Assembly: GCA_038503065.1 (NCBI GenBank)
Contig: JBCAMK010000008.1
Coordinates: forward strand, 1,178,001 to 1,242,000
Source: Paragyromitra xinjiangensis
Lineage: Eukaryota; Ascomycota; Pezizomycetes; Pezizales; Discinaceae
Length of the DNA: 64,000 nt
Direction: 5' to 3'
Within the stretch, counting starts at the first letter, position 1, and every line of letters begins with the position of its first letter. Shown in pieces: positions 1 through 11,100 of the stretch. The position numbers and the translations under genes were made by a program. The notes beneath the pieces were generated by a model. The model made no database searches. It saw only the letters and a list, made by a program, of their open reading frames with translations, and was not told the origin of the DNA.

Positions 1-101
1 TCTTCATAGTGTCTGGAATTTGCCTAGCTACTGGGTACCTCTTTTCTAGTTTTTGATGATATTTGCGGGACATGGTGATGCACAGCAATAGGGGCTGTGC
101 T

Positions 102-169
102 ACTCCGTTAAGCTTAGTAGTAGTAGTAGCAGTATATTCATTTACGTACCCAACCACTCCGTTAAGCTT
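102..169 (-). mobile_element. 5'-truncated retroposon insertion with 14-bp target-site duplication (copy 1)
   Basis: The 14-mer ACTCCGTTAAGCTT occurs at 102-115 and again at 156-169, with different bases on its outer sides. The 40 nt between them, read on the minus strand, end in GTAAATGAAT followed by a (TAC)n-type tail. A second insertion at 12700-12725 has the same core and tail but a different 14-bp duplication. Exact, locus-specific duplications of equal length next to a shared 3' end are the signature of target-primed retroposition of a heavily 5'-truncated non-LTR element. The identification is inference; the repeats are seen directly. Confidence 0.7.
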
Positions 170-794
170 GACGGAAGGAAATAATTTTTGTTGGAACATA
201 TCCTAGACTGTTCTAGAAAGGATATCTCTTTTCTCGCTGTTTCTTCCTGTCTCTACGTGTTCGGGCGTATGAATATCTTGCAGATTTTATGTTTTCGAAT
301 GAATAGTGAACGCTTGCTGTTGTTTTGTGCCGCTATCTGAATGCTACATGTAGTGATGAAAAAGATCATATCTTTGCATGGCGAATAATCGTAGAATGTA
401 GTGGAGAACAGCTATAAGCTGAGGGATTGTGAATCTGTTGAAGGATGACCGTGAAAATCATTGGGTTTTTCCAGCAAGGCATTTCTCAAGGGATTCGATA
501 CTTCCTATCGTGGGTCGTAACAGTGGATTTGTCTCTTAAAAGGGTGAAGGTTTGCAATTGATTGGTAAAGTGGTGATCAGAATATAGATCCCTCAACTAT
601 ATTCGGAGTCTAACATTTGTCTCAAGCTTGATTGAGTAACGGTCAACAAAGAGATGAGAAAGCTTGTTCTAATAACAGTGGTTCTTGTATTTATTGAATC
701 TGTCGTCATTCTCTAGACTGCTCCCTAGGCCCATGCGTATCCCGGACTGTGCCTTGGATTCTGTTAGGGATTGGCTACACTGACTAATCCTCAT

Positions 795-1015
795 ACTCGT
801 GATGCGATCGGGTATTCAATGATATAGGGATTCGAACCAATCAAGATATGGGGCGAATAAGGTGAGAAACAGCATCAATAGTTCGAAAACTCTTATAAAT
901 GGCTTGATCAACGAAGTGGCGGTGCTATAGCACCTCCTTGAGTCTTGCTCATCTAATAGGACATCCCCATTCATTAAGATCCCTGTATCATTGAATACCC
1001 GATTGTATCACGAGT
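795..1015. mobile_element. Small inverted-repeat (MITE-like) element
   Basis: The 36 bases at 795-830 reappear in inverted orientation at 980-1015 with only a few mismatches (shared cores ACTCGTGAT and ATCGGGTATTCAATGATA), separated by about 150 bp with no coding capacity. This resembles a non-autonomous hairpin/MITE relic. No clean target-site duplication was found, so the true ends are uncertain. A TAGTCA hexamer array abuts the right arm. Confidence 0.5.
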
Positions 1016-1035
1016 AGTCATAGTCATAGTCATAG
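1015..1035. repeat. TAGTCA hexanucleotide microsatellite
   Basis: Three perfect TAGTCA units plus a partial TAG lie directly against the right arm of the inverted-repeat element. Confidence 0.8.
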
Positions 1036-1949
1036 GGAAAATGGCGAGGCGAATGAGACATTCTGATTTTCTGCGCTTTGGCTAAATCAAGGATCATCTC
1101 CAGGTAGTAAATCGGATGGCTATGGCGACAACAGATGTCTATCCCTACGGGAGAATCATCGGAGACAGTTAAAAGCGGCGCCGGAAAAGTATGAGGGCAC
1201 GTCCCGAAGAGAGAGATAATTTCCAGAATCGGCTCTCTCGTACCTTACTATATCACCTCATTAACCACCTAAAACGTCAAAAACGATCCACAAGCTTGAT
1301 ATATCAGCTGTTTCGGAGGATAGCATCCTTAATAGTTCGCTAATCTTGCCTCATCGGACCGCCGGTATGTTAATTGCGGTTGAATGATTATGAGTTGTGT
1401 ACCTGTCTAACTCGGATGTGCATGCATATGTCGCAGCTGTCAGGCCAGCTTTGCGCCACTCACACCATCTGAGACCCCTCTCATACCACGCCTTTTATCA
1501 GGAAGCTGAAATGGTCTGCTTGAATCGAATCTTTCGATATCTGCGCTCATCGTAACATCTAAAGCTTTTCGGAGCCCTTGATTTTCTCCGTTTCTACTCC
1601 GGCCGACCGTGAATGTCCTCGGTAATCGGGCGAGTTCCTTCCAGACATGGCCAAGCGCTCCCCGCAAAAACCCCGGATTTGGCTAAACCCCACGTTGCAT
1701 GGTTAGCGACGGCTAGTTGACCCGTTGGCCCTGTGGTGCTGGGCGTGTTCACTGCCACAGTGCCACACAGCCAGAGGAAATTAACATACATGCTTGTTTT
1801 ACCCCCGCAAACGATAAATAGATGCTGTCCCGCATGCGTTGCTTTTTCATTCTTGTTTTCAGACCTTCAATCTGTGCGCGCGGAGAAATCACGGACTTCC
1901 TATCCCTTATTTGAGATACCAAATATCGAATTACTAGTAAACAAGAGAA

Positions 1950-2351
1950 ATGTCTATTCTTGACGACGATTCCTTCGAGAGTTACTTCACTACGGATACA
2001 TCCCCAAGCAGTTCGCCGTGTAACGACGTAAAGGGGCGATACGATTCCTGTTTCTTCAAGTCTTACTCTGAAAGTAGGTTGACCATGACCCCATTAGAGT
2101 AAAAGACATACTAATCATGAGGCGGAAAAGAGTACCAACGAGGCGAGGCGCACATGGAAAGATGTGAAAGTCTATTTAACGAATACAAGAGCTGCCTAAA
2201 CGTGAGTGCCTAGTTACCTCAAGCGCAACAAACAAGAAGTTTAAGGTTCTCACAAAACGTGCAGAAAACGCTCAAAGCGCCATCGTCGCCACCGACAGTT
2301 GCCAGGGTACCCGAGTCAGATCCGTGGAAAAGGATGACGTCGAGCAAATAG
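1950..2351 (+). CDS. MDM35: Mdm35/TRIAP1-family twin CX9C protein of the mitochondrial intermembrane space
   Basis: Three exons, 1950-2073, 2122-2201 and 2265-2351, encode 96 aa; both introns have GT..AG ends and CTAA-type branch sites, and the frame is maintained. The protein carries two CX9C motifs, C24-X9-C34 and C56-X9-C66, with the family residues YDSCF and LFNEYKSCL around them. In yeast Mdm35 is imported by the Mia40 pathway and chaperones the Ups1/Ups2 PRELI-like proteins that carry phosphatidic acid and phosphatidylserine between mitochondrial membranes; the same role is inferred here. The N-terminus is acidic and Ser/Thr-rich and longer (about 23 residues before the first Cys) than in many relatives. 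The gene converges on the ValRS gene. Confidence 0.85.
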
Positions 2352-2769
2352 TTATAGCCTACAGCTTTCGTCCGGGGGGATATTAGAAATCAGCATGAAT
2401 GCTTAATAGTGTTTAATCGATGGCGAGCGCCTGTGTTTTTTTTGCGGGAGTTCCGAGTTCGTCCTCCGGTTCGGGAAAAATACACCAGGTGTGTATGCTT
2501 AGGGTATTGGGAGTTGGCTTTTGCTTTGTTTATTTTGTTTCTGGGTCTGTAGTTATTTTGACTGGTTAACTGAGGAGTCTTGGAGAAAAAAATGGGCTAC
2601 TTTACATTTTTCCGGTTGAGCCGTCATTTACTCGTTGGAGGTATGGCCTGTATGGGTACGAACTTGAGACTCCTCTCCAGCGCCACTAAAAGTCGACCGC
2701 AGTCGAACATGCCAAGCTAGTCGACCCAGTCCATGGACCGGCCACAGTCGACCACAGTCCCAGCCAAGC

Positions 2770-2805
2770 CAGTCGGTCCATGAGTAGGACTGGCTGGACC
2801 GACTG
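2770..2805. repeat. 10-bp perfect hairpin in a CAGTC/GTCGAC-rich patch
   Basis: CAGTCGGTCC at 2770-2779 and GGACCGACTG at 2796-2805 form a perfect stem with a 16-nt loop. The surrounding 2695-2815 repeats imperfect AGTCGACC and CCAGTC motifs. Its nature is unknown. Confidence 0.6.
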
Positions 2806-3746
2806 TAGTCCCTGATTGTAAATAAACAAACAAACTTACAGCTCCAAAAGCAACATCTTCCCACTTTTCAACAGCGGAAAGTACGATTGATTCTAGTTTT
2901 CTTTTAACGAACAATTGAAATCCTGATCTGGGGGTAATTTTTTGGGATGGAAACCGTTCGATTTCTATAGGCTCGCGTGCTTTTTCAGCCTTGGTACTTC
3001 ACTTCAACCCCTGCACTACACCAGAGCCTTCCCCAAGGGCAGGTTCCTGTATCGTTTGGACTGCTCTCGTTGCTGTCCACTTCTTCCTTGTGTTATGCGG
3101 CCCCGTGATAGCATTTCCCGGCCAATGTTCTTATCGACAGGTACCGCTTCCGAGGGCGCGCTCCTGCGGCCCTGGGTGGGCGGGGGAATGGATTTTAAGC
3201 GGGTAAATATTTACCCTTGTGTCGAAGCAAGCTACAGAGGGCTAAAACTAGAGGGGTAAAACGATACTGGAGGGGAAGTGGTCAGCATGATCGGCATAGC
3301 AGTACAGTGAATGTGGATTGGTAGTAGTGGCTAGATAGGATAGGGGATGGTCTTGGGTGGTGGTGAATATTGTAGGAGTGGTGACTGGGGTTACGGAGGG
3401 TTAGATGTTAGGAAGTATGGTGCATAAGAGGACTTAGTAAGAACCAGGTTCTTTTAGACTCGAGGCGGTGTAGCAGAGCCCTTCTAAGGCAGAAGGGGAA
3501 GAAAGAAAAGAAGAAATACCTAGTCCTTGAACTCGGAGTGCCATAGTGGGGGGGGTTGAGGATTCGCCCTGGCTAACTTCGCCCCTGCAATTGGGTTTAA
3601 AGGCCCTAATTTTTTGTCAAGAGTTAACAAACTGCGATTTCAAGTATTTATTTTTCATTTTTAGGCCGTCTTTTGCGTGGAGTGAGTTTGTTAGGGCTTG
3701 CGGGTGATAATAGCTGTGTGGCTTGTCCTGCTTGGTATGTTGGCGT

Positions 3747-3780
3747 GGGGGTGGGGGGGGGGGGGTGCGAGGGGGCTGGG
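3747..3780 (+). repeat. G-rich tract (potential G-quadruplex)
   Basis: A long uninterrupted guanine run is flanked by further GGGG/GGGGG blocks, enough for four G-tracts on the plus strand. Assembly or slippage errors are possible in the homopolymer. Confidence 0.6.
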
Positions 3781-3914
3781 TGGTAGAGTCAATAACCTAC
3801 ATGTAGTTTAAATCATAGCCATTGGGAGGAATAGGGTATAATGTTTGGGGACAGAACTGGCGAGTGACAATTTATGACTGTGCAGCCATCTACATGTAGG
3901 TTTCATCTTGGGCG

Positions 3915-6900
3915 CTACTTGCTTCTGAAAGCATTCGAGAGGATCTGGAGGAGAATTTTACGTATTTTATTTCTCTGTAAGTTAGAAAAGAGTTTAGGAT
4001 ATAGTGCAGTATCCTCTACACTCGACTATGAACATACAAAAATAGGAATCGTACCCTCGACAGCGCTTTCGACAGGTTGTAGAAAAATACTCCATCTATC
4101 CCCACTACTCACTTTTTGACCACTCGTAACTCTTTCCCGCTCAGCCTGATCTAAGACCTCACCAATTTTCACTCTCGAAATTAGACCTAAAGTACCCCTT
4201 TTCTCCTCTAGATAATCTGTCAAGCTCCCATCATTAGGTGGGAGAATTGACACAAGTGCCCTTGTTCCCTTAGTCGAGGCAGACGAGGCGCCATAGCGAC
4301 GCATTGTGTCTACTAGTTCTAGGACAAGATTCATTGGTTTTATTTGAGACGCGGTGATTTCAGGGAAATCGTGGATGCTTGGGAAGGATGAGAGCATGAT
4401 TGAAGTGCCGTCAACTTCTGCGCGAGCTTTGGGGTCAAGCTCTTGCCAAAGGCCCTCCGTGAGGAATGGCATAAAAGGGTGACTGAGTCGTAGCGTGATG
4501 TCAAGAGCATGGAACATCATGTTCATGGCGACCTCTCGTCTCTGATGGCACACTTATAGTCAGCATTTTCTGTTCTTCAATGCACTAACTTTAGAATGTA
4601 GGAATTGTAAACCTCGGGATCTCCATCGACGGTTAACTCCTTCTTGACAAACTCGAGATAAACATCACACAAAATGTCGAACGTGAACGCTCGGATTGCC
4701 TCCGTAGCTTTATAGAGCTTCCTCTCTTCGAACGCCGTGTTGCAAACTATTACGAGTTCCCGTAAGTGGTAGAGCATGTACCAATCATGGAATCTAGTTC
4801 CTTTTATGTTCAGATCTTCTATCCAGGATTTCGTCGTGGCTGGCGTCCCAGAATTTTCCCGTAGAGTTCTCCCGGTGCTTTCCTCGATGATCTTTCGGGC
4901 ATTATAGAAGAACTTGAACGCGTTATCAATCTTGATACCCAGCCTGCGAAACGTGTCAACATGTCTCAGCTCCATACTGATCTGTCTTGCTTGTCTGGTA
5001 TAGTCAATTAACGCCATCCTCAATGGATCCGCACCACTCTCTGTAATACCATTTTGGAACAATTTCCTGGCTTCCTTGATCTTATTCCTGATTTGCTTTT
5101 CAACAACTTTGACTTGTTTCTCTCCATTTCCATTTTGGCTTTTCCGGAGCTCTAGCTCCTCTTTATTGTCGGCTTTGATGTCCTGTATGATTCGGTCTAT
5201 CGTTCGCCCCTCTACCACAGCGAGGGGATCGAGAACGTTGCCAACGGATTTAGACATTTTCCGACCTTGGGCATCGCAGACGAGTGGATGGAGGATTATT
5301 TCTCCGAATGGCAACTTTCCAGAAAACCAGGTGCCTAAACCAATAATATCCCTTGAGCATTGGTGCTGGTAATACAAATAACGGTGAAGCAGGATAAGTG
5401 AACCTACAAAGCATTGCCATCCTTGCCAACCAAAAGAACAATATATCCCCCCCACTTTCGATGAAGCTCAAGGGATAATTTTGCTTCCATCCCTCTAAAT
5501 TTTCCGATTCCTTGTTCCCACGCCAACCTGCTGTGCTAAGCGGTAACAGCCCTGACGAAAACCACGTATCTAGCACATCTGGATCCTGCTCAATTTCACA
5601 CCCCCTCCCTCTTTCCTCCTCTGTGAGCTGTTTCTTCGCCGCTGCTTCATCAACAGCCACAACCCAGCGTTCCTCTACCTTCTCTGGGGTCACCACGCGG
5701 TAAGCTGGTATACGATGTCCCCACCAAATTTGCCGCGATAGACACCAATCCTGGATCCCCTCTAGCCAACGCTTCCATTCGTCCGAGTATAGTGATCCGG
5801 GTCTGATAGTTAGGTTTTGTGACTTTGATTGTGCAAGGGCCTTTTCAGCAAGTGGTTTTGTTGAGAGATACCATTGTGGCTGGAGCAAAGGTTCGATTAT
5901 AGAACCAGACCTTTCACACTTGCCTATACGTATGCTATGGTCTTGGATCCCACGATATAAGCCAGCGCTTTCGAGGAGCCTAACAACCAACTTGCGGGCA
6001 TGTAGACGGTCTATACCGACAAGAGAGGGGATGCCACATGAAGGAAGTAGGTGGCCAGTGGAAGAAAAGACAGGAACGAGGGGGATGTCAGTTAGTTTTT
6101 CTTGGGAAGAAGTGGAGGAGGAAGTGGAAGATGAAGAGTGCCGTCTCCAGAAAGCGTAATCGCTGGCGTCATGACATGGAGTGATCTTGACTGCACCAGT
6201 GCCGAAGGAGGGATCTACAAGTTCTGCATCGGGAATTATGGGGAGTGTCACATCGGAAAGGAGGGGATGGCGGACGCGTTTAAAGTGGAGATGCTGGTGA
6301 GCGTTAGTAAGTTATGAGTGAAATTGATGGCCAAGGGGGATATAGAGAGGATACATGCCTTGTACCTTTCGTCATCAGGATGTACCGCTACAGCTCGATC
6401 CCCTGGAATTGTCTCTGGCCTTGTAGTAGAAACCACGATTTCTCCGCTTCCATCCACTAGCGGAAATGCGAAGGAATGAAGAACACCAAACTCCACTCTG
6501 CTCAGTTAGCGAATTTGGCGATAATTAATTCGAACTATGGCATACCCGTCGATCTTGGTCCCCTTCGAAACATCCTCCCACACAACCTCAATATCTGATA
6601 TTGCCGTCTGCAAACTCACACTCCAATTCACCATCCTGGTATCTCTATAAATCAAACCCTCTTCATACAGTTTAACAAATGCATTTGTAACTGCTTCGCT
6701 TAGGCCTTTGTCCAAAGTGTAATATTCTGCTGACTCTGTGGTTGATGTCCCTAGTCTTGATATTTGCTCCAGAATTCTACCACCATACTCATCCCTCCAT
6801 TTTTCGACTTCCTTCAGAAAATTTCCTCTCCCTAGCTCTGTTCTTGATACACCACGTTTCTTCGCTAGCATACGTTCAACAACGGATTGTGTCGCGATAC

Positions 6901-7363
6901 CAGCATGGTCTGTTCCTGGAGCCCAATGGACAGATTTAGAATTCATGCGGTAATATCGAGCAAGAGCATCTTGGATTGAGAGCATCAAGGCATGGCCTAT
7001 GTGCAATTGGCCAGTAACGTTGGGGGGTGGTAGGAGCATGCGGATCTTGTCCTCTGTCTTTGAGGAAGGCTGGGGCTCGAAGAGAGAGCGAGAGGTCCAG
7101 TAAGAGTACCAGCCATTCTCGATTGATTTCTGGAGAGGTTACTCAGGAATATTAGAACCTCAGTTACTATCATTGTAGGATACAAAGCTCACTGGATCGA
7201 ATTTCTCCAACGGATTTCTCCGTGGTTTTGGGACTGGGTTGCCATTATTCGCTAGAGAAGCTAATGTGCGCTTTGATAGTAGATTCTTAGCTAAAGAGGT
7301 CAGGTTATATTTATAAAAGGCAATCCCTCTGGGAAATGCGGCCCTTCCCATGACGAATTGCAT
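3915..7363 (-). CDS. VAS1: Valyl-tRNA synthetase, probably mitochondrial form
   Basis: Class I aminoacyl-tRNA synthetase charging tRNA-Val. Seven exons (7193-7363, 6546-7129, 6359-6497, 5408-6293, 4586-5334, 4038-4541, 3915-3974) give 1030 aa. Landmarks: a basic N-terminus suggesting a mitochondrial presequence, [15 protein letters not shown] (HIGH at ~100-103), the CP1 editing-domain motif STTRPET, a [11 protein letters not shown] block and KMSKS at ~619-623, then the anticodon-binding domain ending [15 protein letters not shown]. The intron at 6294-6358 has a GC 5' end but a good branch site and CAG; only this splice restores [13 protein letters not shown]. The last exon is inferred from a GTATGT..CTAAC..TTACAG intron (3975-4037); without it the frame stops at 4026. 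Either way the usual C-terminal coiled-coil arm is short or absent. A second, cytosolic ValRS may exist elsewhere. Confidence 0.92.
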
Positions 7364-8106
7364 GTTTCGAGACTTTTTTCCTATTCAGGTGGCTGTTTGA
7401 ATCCACCGTTACTTGCCCCGCGGTTGATCCGGGTAATCGATCACAAGATCTCGGCAGTTGCCGGGCGGTGTTGCCCGCTGACGTTCTATATAATCATTAG
7501 GGTTATTAAGATGAGGGATGGTGGGGCTAAATTTCGAATGTCATGAGCGTTGTGTATCGTATTGAGGTTATGGTAGCTATTCTATTTGGTGAAATTTTCA
7601 CGGTTGGCAGTTTGACAGTTGCCTTCCCCACGCGCTGTTTGGACTACGTCAACCCAAACTATGGAGGAGTTTAAAGGGTTGGCTTGCAAATTTTTTAAGG
7701 TTGAGACTTCATTTTCAATAGTACGATGGGCTTTGGGGCCCGTTCTAGTTCTGGGGCATGGTTCAGGTGTAAGAATCTCCGACTATCCTCGCTGCTAGGT
7801 AGCTACGAATGCAATGACGATTGACAATTAGCGGTAGGTTTTATAAGTCATTTGATAAGTGGGTAAACTTGGCTCTTGCATCGAAGTTGTGGAGTTAATC
7901 AAGCGACTAAAGATGAAAGCTTAGGTTACACAATTATACGAATTTTGCCTGTTGGGCGGGGCTTTGTGCTCAACCCCTCGCTGCCGGCAGTTGCCTTCTC
8001 ACTTCACCAGCAGTGCCTACTTTTGAGGTTAAGCTATCCATCACAGACTTCAAGCTACAGTCTCTGTACGTTTAGTTGCGGCAACTACCGTAGACAGATT
8101 GTCATA
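7364..8106. other. Divergent intergenic region ValRS / STAND receptor
   Basis: About 740 bp between two divergent start codons, so it should carry both promoters. The frame of the receptor is open upstream to 7876 but the family start (MEVLGIAAS) is at 8107. No defined promoter element could be assigned. Confidence 0.5.
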
Positions 8107-11100
8107 ATGGAGGTTTTAGGCATTGCGGCAAGCATAATCGCGGTCATACAACTTACCGAAGCGGTATCAGGATTATGCTATAGATATATTGGGGCAGTTA
8201 AAAGGGCACAGAAAGATGCCCAAGAGCTCATGGGGGAGCTCAGCTCGCTCAACAGGGTCCTCGGCGCCTTAAAGGAATACACCGATAAGAACCCACAGTC
8301 AACGACTGTATTGCAGATGTTGAATACTCGAGGCGGGCCACTCTCAGGCTGTCTTTCAGAGCTAGAGAGGCTAGAAACGAAATTTAACTCTAGTGTGCCT
8401 AAAGGATGGAGGAGGAAGATTATGAGGTCTCTGAAGTGGCCACTGGAAGAAACGGAGACTTTACAAATCATCTCGCGGATTGAGAGGCAGAAAAATCTTT
8501 TTACTATTGCATTGAGTACCGATCACATGTGAGGTGTACCAGGAGCGGGATCTCTTCTTTCTTCCCTCTTAAGTTTGCTAACGTCCACTTAAGTATCCTT
8601 TCAAAGGCGATAGAGAGATATGTTCAAAACATGGGATTTTCCGTTGAGGAGTTCCAAAAGGAGTTCCGGGCAGAATCTGCAGCTCAGGAGTCATGGAGGC
8701 AGGGTCATGATATCATTCGCAGAGGTGAGATGAATGACCTCGAGCTGATTAAACTAGTCGGCCATTGATTAATCACAAGCGTCTAGGGAAAAAACGCAAG
8801 CAGGTGCTTGACTGGCTGTATTTGGGAAACTTTGATACGAAACACATCGATGTTAGCAGGAATAGGCAGGGAGGTACGGGTAGGTGGTTTTTTGAATCAC
8901 CAGAGGTGCGAAAATGGGCCGGGCACGGGAATCGGAAATGGCCGTTATTGTGGGGTCATGGAATTCGTTAGTGCCACCAATTTTTCCACACTTGAGATTG
9001 CTGATAGATGCTAACTAGATTCATTTTGATAGCGGGTGCTGGTAAAACATATATAAGGTAGAGGTTTCTCTTCTCCGCTAAGTTCATATGACAGCTGAAG
9101 GGAACTGGATTTTAATTAGTTCTGCTGTGATCGATCACTTTCAAGGCCAGGCAAAAGTGATGAGGTATGGTGTGGCATATATATACTTTGACTATAATGA
9201 GCAAGATCAGCAGATGTCTGTACACGTTCTTGCTAGCCTGGTCAAACAGCTTACCTATCAAACGCTGCAACTTCCTGCCGAGATTGAACAACTACACGAC
9301 ACGTCACAGCATGATGGGAAAAGACCCACCCTAGAAGAGTTATACGTTGCTCTTCTGGTGGCCTTTAAGTCATTTAGTCGAGTATTTCTTATCTTCGACG
9401 CACTAGACGAATATAACCCGGAACAACGCAAGGAACTCCTTCCCTTGATGCATAGGATGGGGAAAGATGGTGCAAGCCTGTTCTTGACCAGTCGCGATTA
9501 TCCAGAGGATATACGATTTTCCCTTCGCGATGTACCTCAGATCAAAATCTCGGTAGCAGCAGATGATATAAAGTGCTATATTCGGGAGAAGATTCAAAAA
9601 AATCCACGGGCAAAGCGTCTTATTCAGCAAGGAGATTGTGAGGACCGGATAATTTCGGAATTGACTGAGTGTGCCGAGGGAATGTAAGTGACGCAAGTGT
9701 GACACAGCTGCGGCTGGGATATAATAAATATGGCTTGCCGACGATTTTATAGAGGATTGTGCTTATCTCGAGCACTATTCCCAGGGATTTCCTGGGAAGG
9801 GACTAAAGCAAGATTCTAGGATAAGTTCGTCGGCAGACCATATCCATACGCACCTTTCCCGAATGCAACATTTGACTTCTAGTTGATCTATTTCTAACTA
9901 GATACAGGTTTTTGCTTGTACGGTTTCATATCGATTACTTGTGCCAACAGCCTACGGCAAAGCAAATAATTACCGCGCTCGAGAAGCTGAAAAAATCTTC
10001 TGCAATCACGTCGCTAGACCTCACATATGATAGGGTTATGAAAACTATCCACCAGAAATCTGAGAGCTGTGCGGCCTTAGCCTTGAAGATTTTCACCTGG
10101 ATGCTAAAGGCCAGACGGACACTTAGGGTTGACGAAATCCGAATAGCGGTCTCTGTGGAGGAAGGACGGTACGAACTTGATGAGCTAGATTTGCCGGATC
10201 GAATGACAATTCTCGATGTCTGCGGTGGCTTCATAATGATCGACGAGGCTGGAGACATTCGGTTTGCTCATCTTACAATTCAAGAGTATCTTCTGAGGAA
10301 GCCTATAGTCCCTCAGGATGCAGAACTGAAAATTGCCATCGCTTGTGCAACTTACCTTTCGTTCGACGTCTTTGGTGGAAGCTCATCCACGCTTGCCCAG
10401 ATCCATCGGGCTAGATATTCTCGACTTAGAGAACATCCTTTTTTTGAATATGCCCATAGTAATTTGTCTTCTCATCTTAGAAGCTGTGACGAGGATTTGT
10501 CAATGAACACCATTCTCAAATTTCTCAAAAGCCCAGGCAGTATCCTCTGCTTCCATTCACATTATTTCGGTGGCTATAGCATTGTGGGTGGTCAGAGTCC
10601 CTTGCACATAGCGGCGATCCTAGGGCACCACCAAGCGGTTCAGCAACTACTAGATGAGGGGGCTAGTATTTCAGCTCTGGTTGATTTCGATAAGACTCCA
10701 TTACACCTGGCATCGACAGAGGGACACGAGGCAGTAGTCAGACTTCTAATCGAAAGGGGCGCTAGTTTATCAGCAAAGGATGGTAACGGGATAACAGCAT
10801 TACACTATTCCGCGAAAGGAGGACATGAAGCAGTAGTACGGCTTCTCCTTAGAAAAAGGGCTGATATTTCGGCTATGGATTCAAACGGAGAGACAGCGCT
10901 ATGGAAGGCGGCAGTTTGTGGACATGAAGTGATAGTCCGGATCCTTCTCGAGAAAGGTACCGATATCTCAACCGTGAATAGCAGCAGAAACTCAGCGTTG
11001 CATGGAGCGCTGTGGGGGGGCTATAGTTCGGTAGCCCAGCTTCTCATCGAGGAGGGTATCGACATCTCAATCGTTAATCACGACGGGATGACAGCACTGT

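Larger units (their letters stand above)
1..1949. other. Intergenic region upstream of MDM35
   Basis: No protein gene is supported here. The stretch holds a 14-bp-duplication-flanked micro-insertion (102-169), an inverted-repeat element (795-1015), a TAGTCA hexamer repeat (1015-1035) and one CTACATGTAG palindrome (344-353). The last ~200 bases before 1950 should contain the MDM35 promoter, but no element can be assigned with confidence. Confidence 0.6.
2352..3914. other. Convergent intergenic region MDM35/ValRS
   Basis: No gene is supported. Contents: a GTCGAC/CAGTC-rich patch at 2695-2815 with a perfect 10-bp hairpin, a G-rich tract at 3747-3780 and two CTACATGTAG palindromes (3797-3806, 3890-3899). 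Short open frames here are low-complexity and lack recognisable features. Confidence 0.55.

Noticed and set aside
9031..9062. Apparent frameshift and stop after the Walker A motif, suggesting a pseudogene
   Set aside because: An intron at 9058-9119 ending ATTAG restores GKTYISSAVIDHF in frame, so the receptor appears intact.
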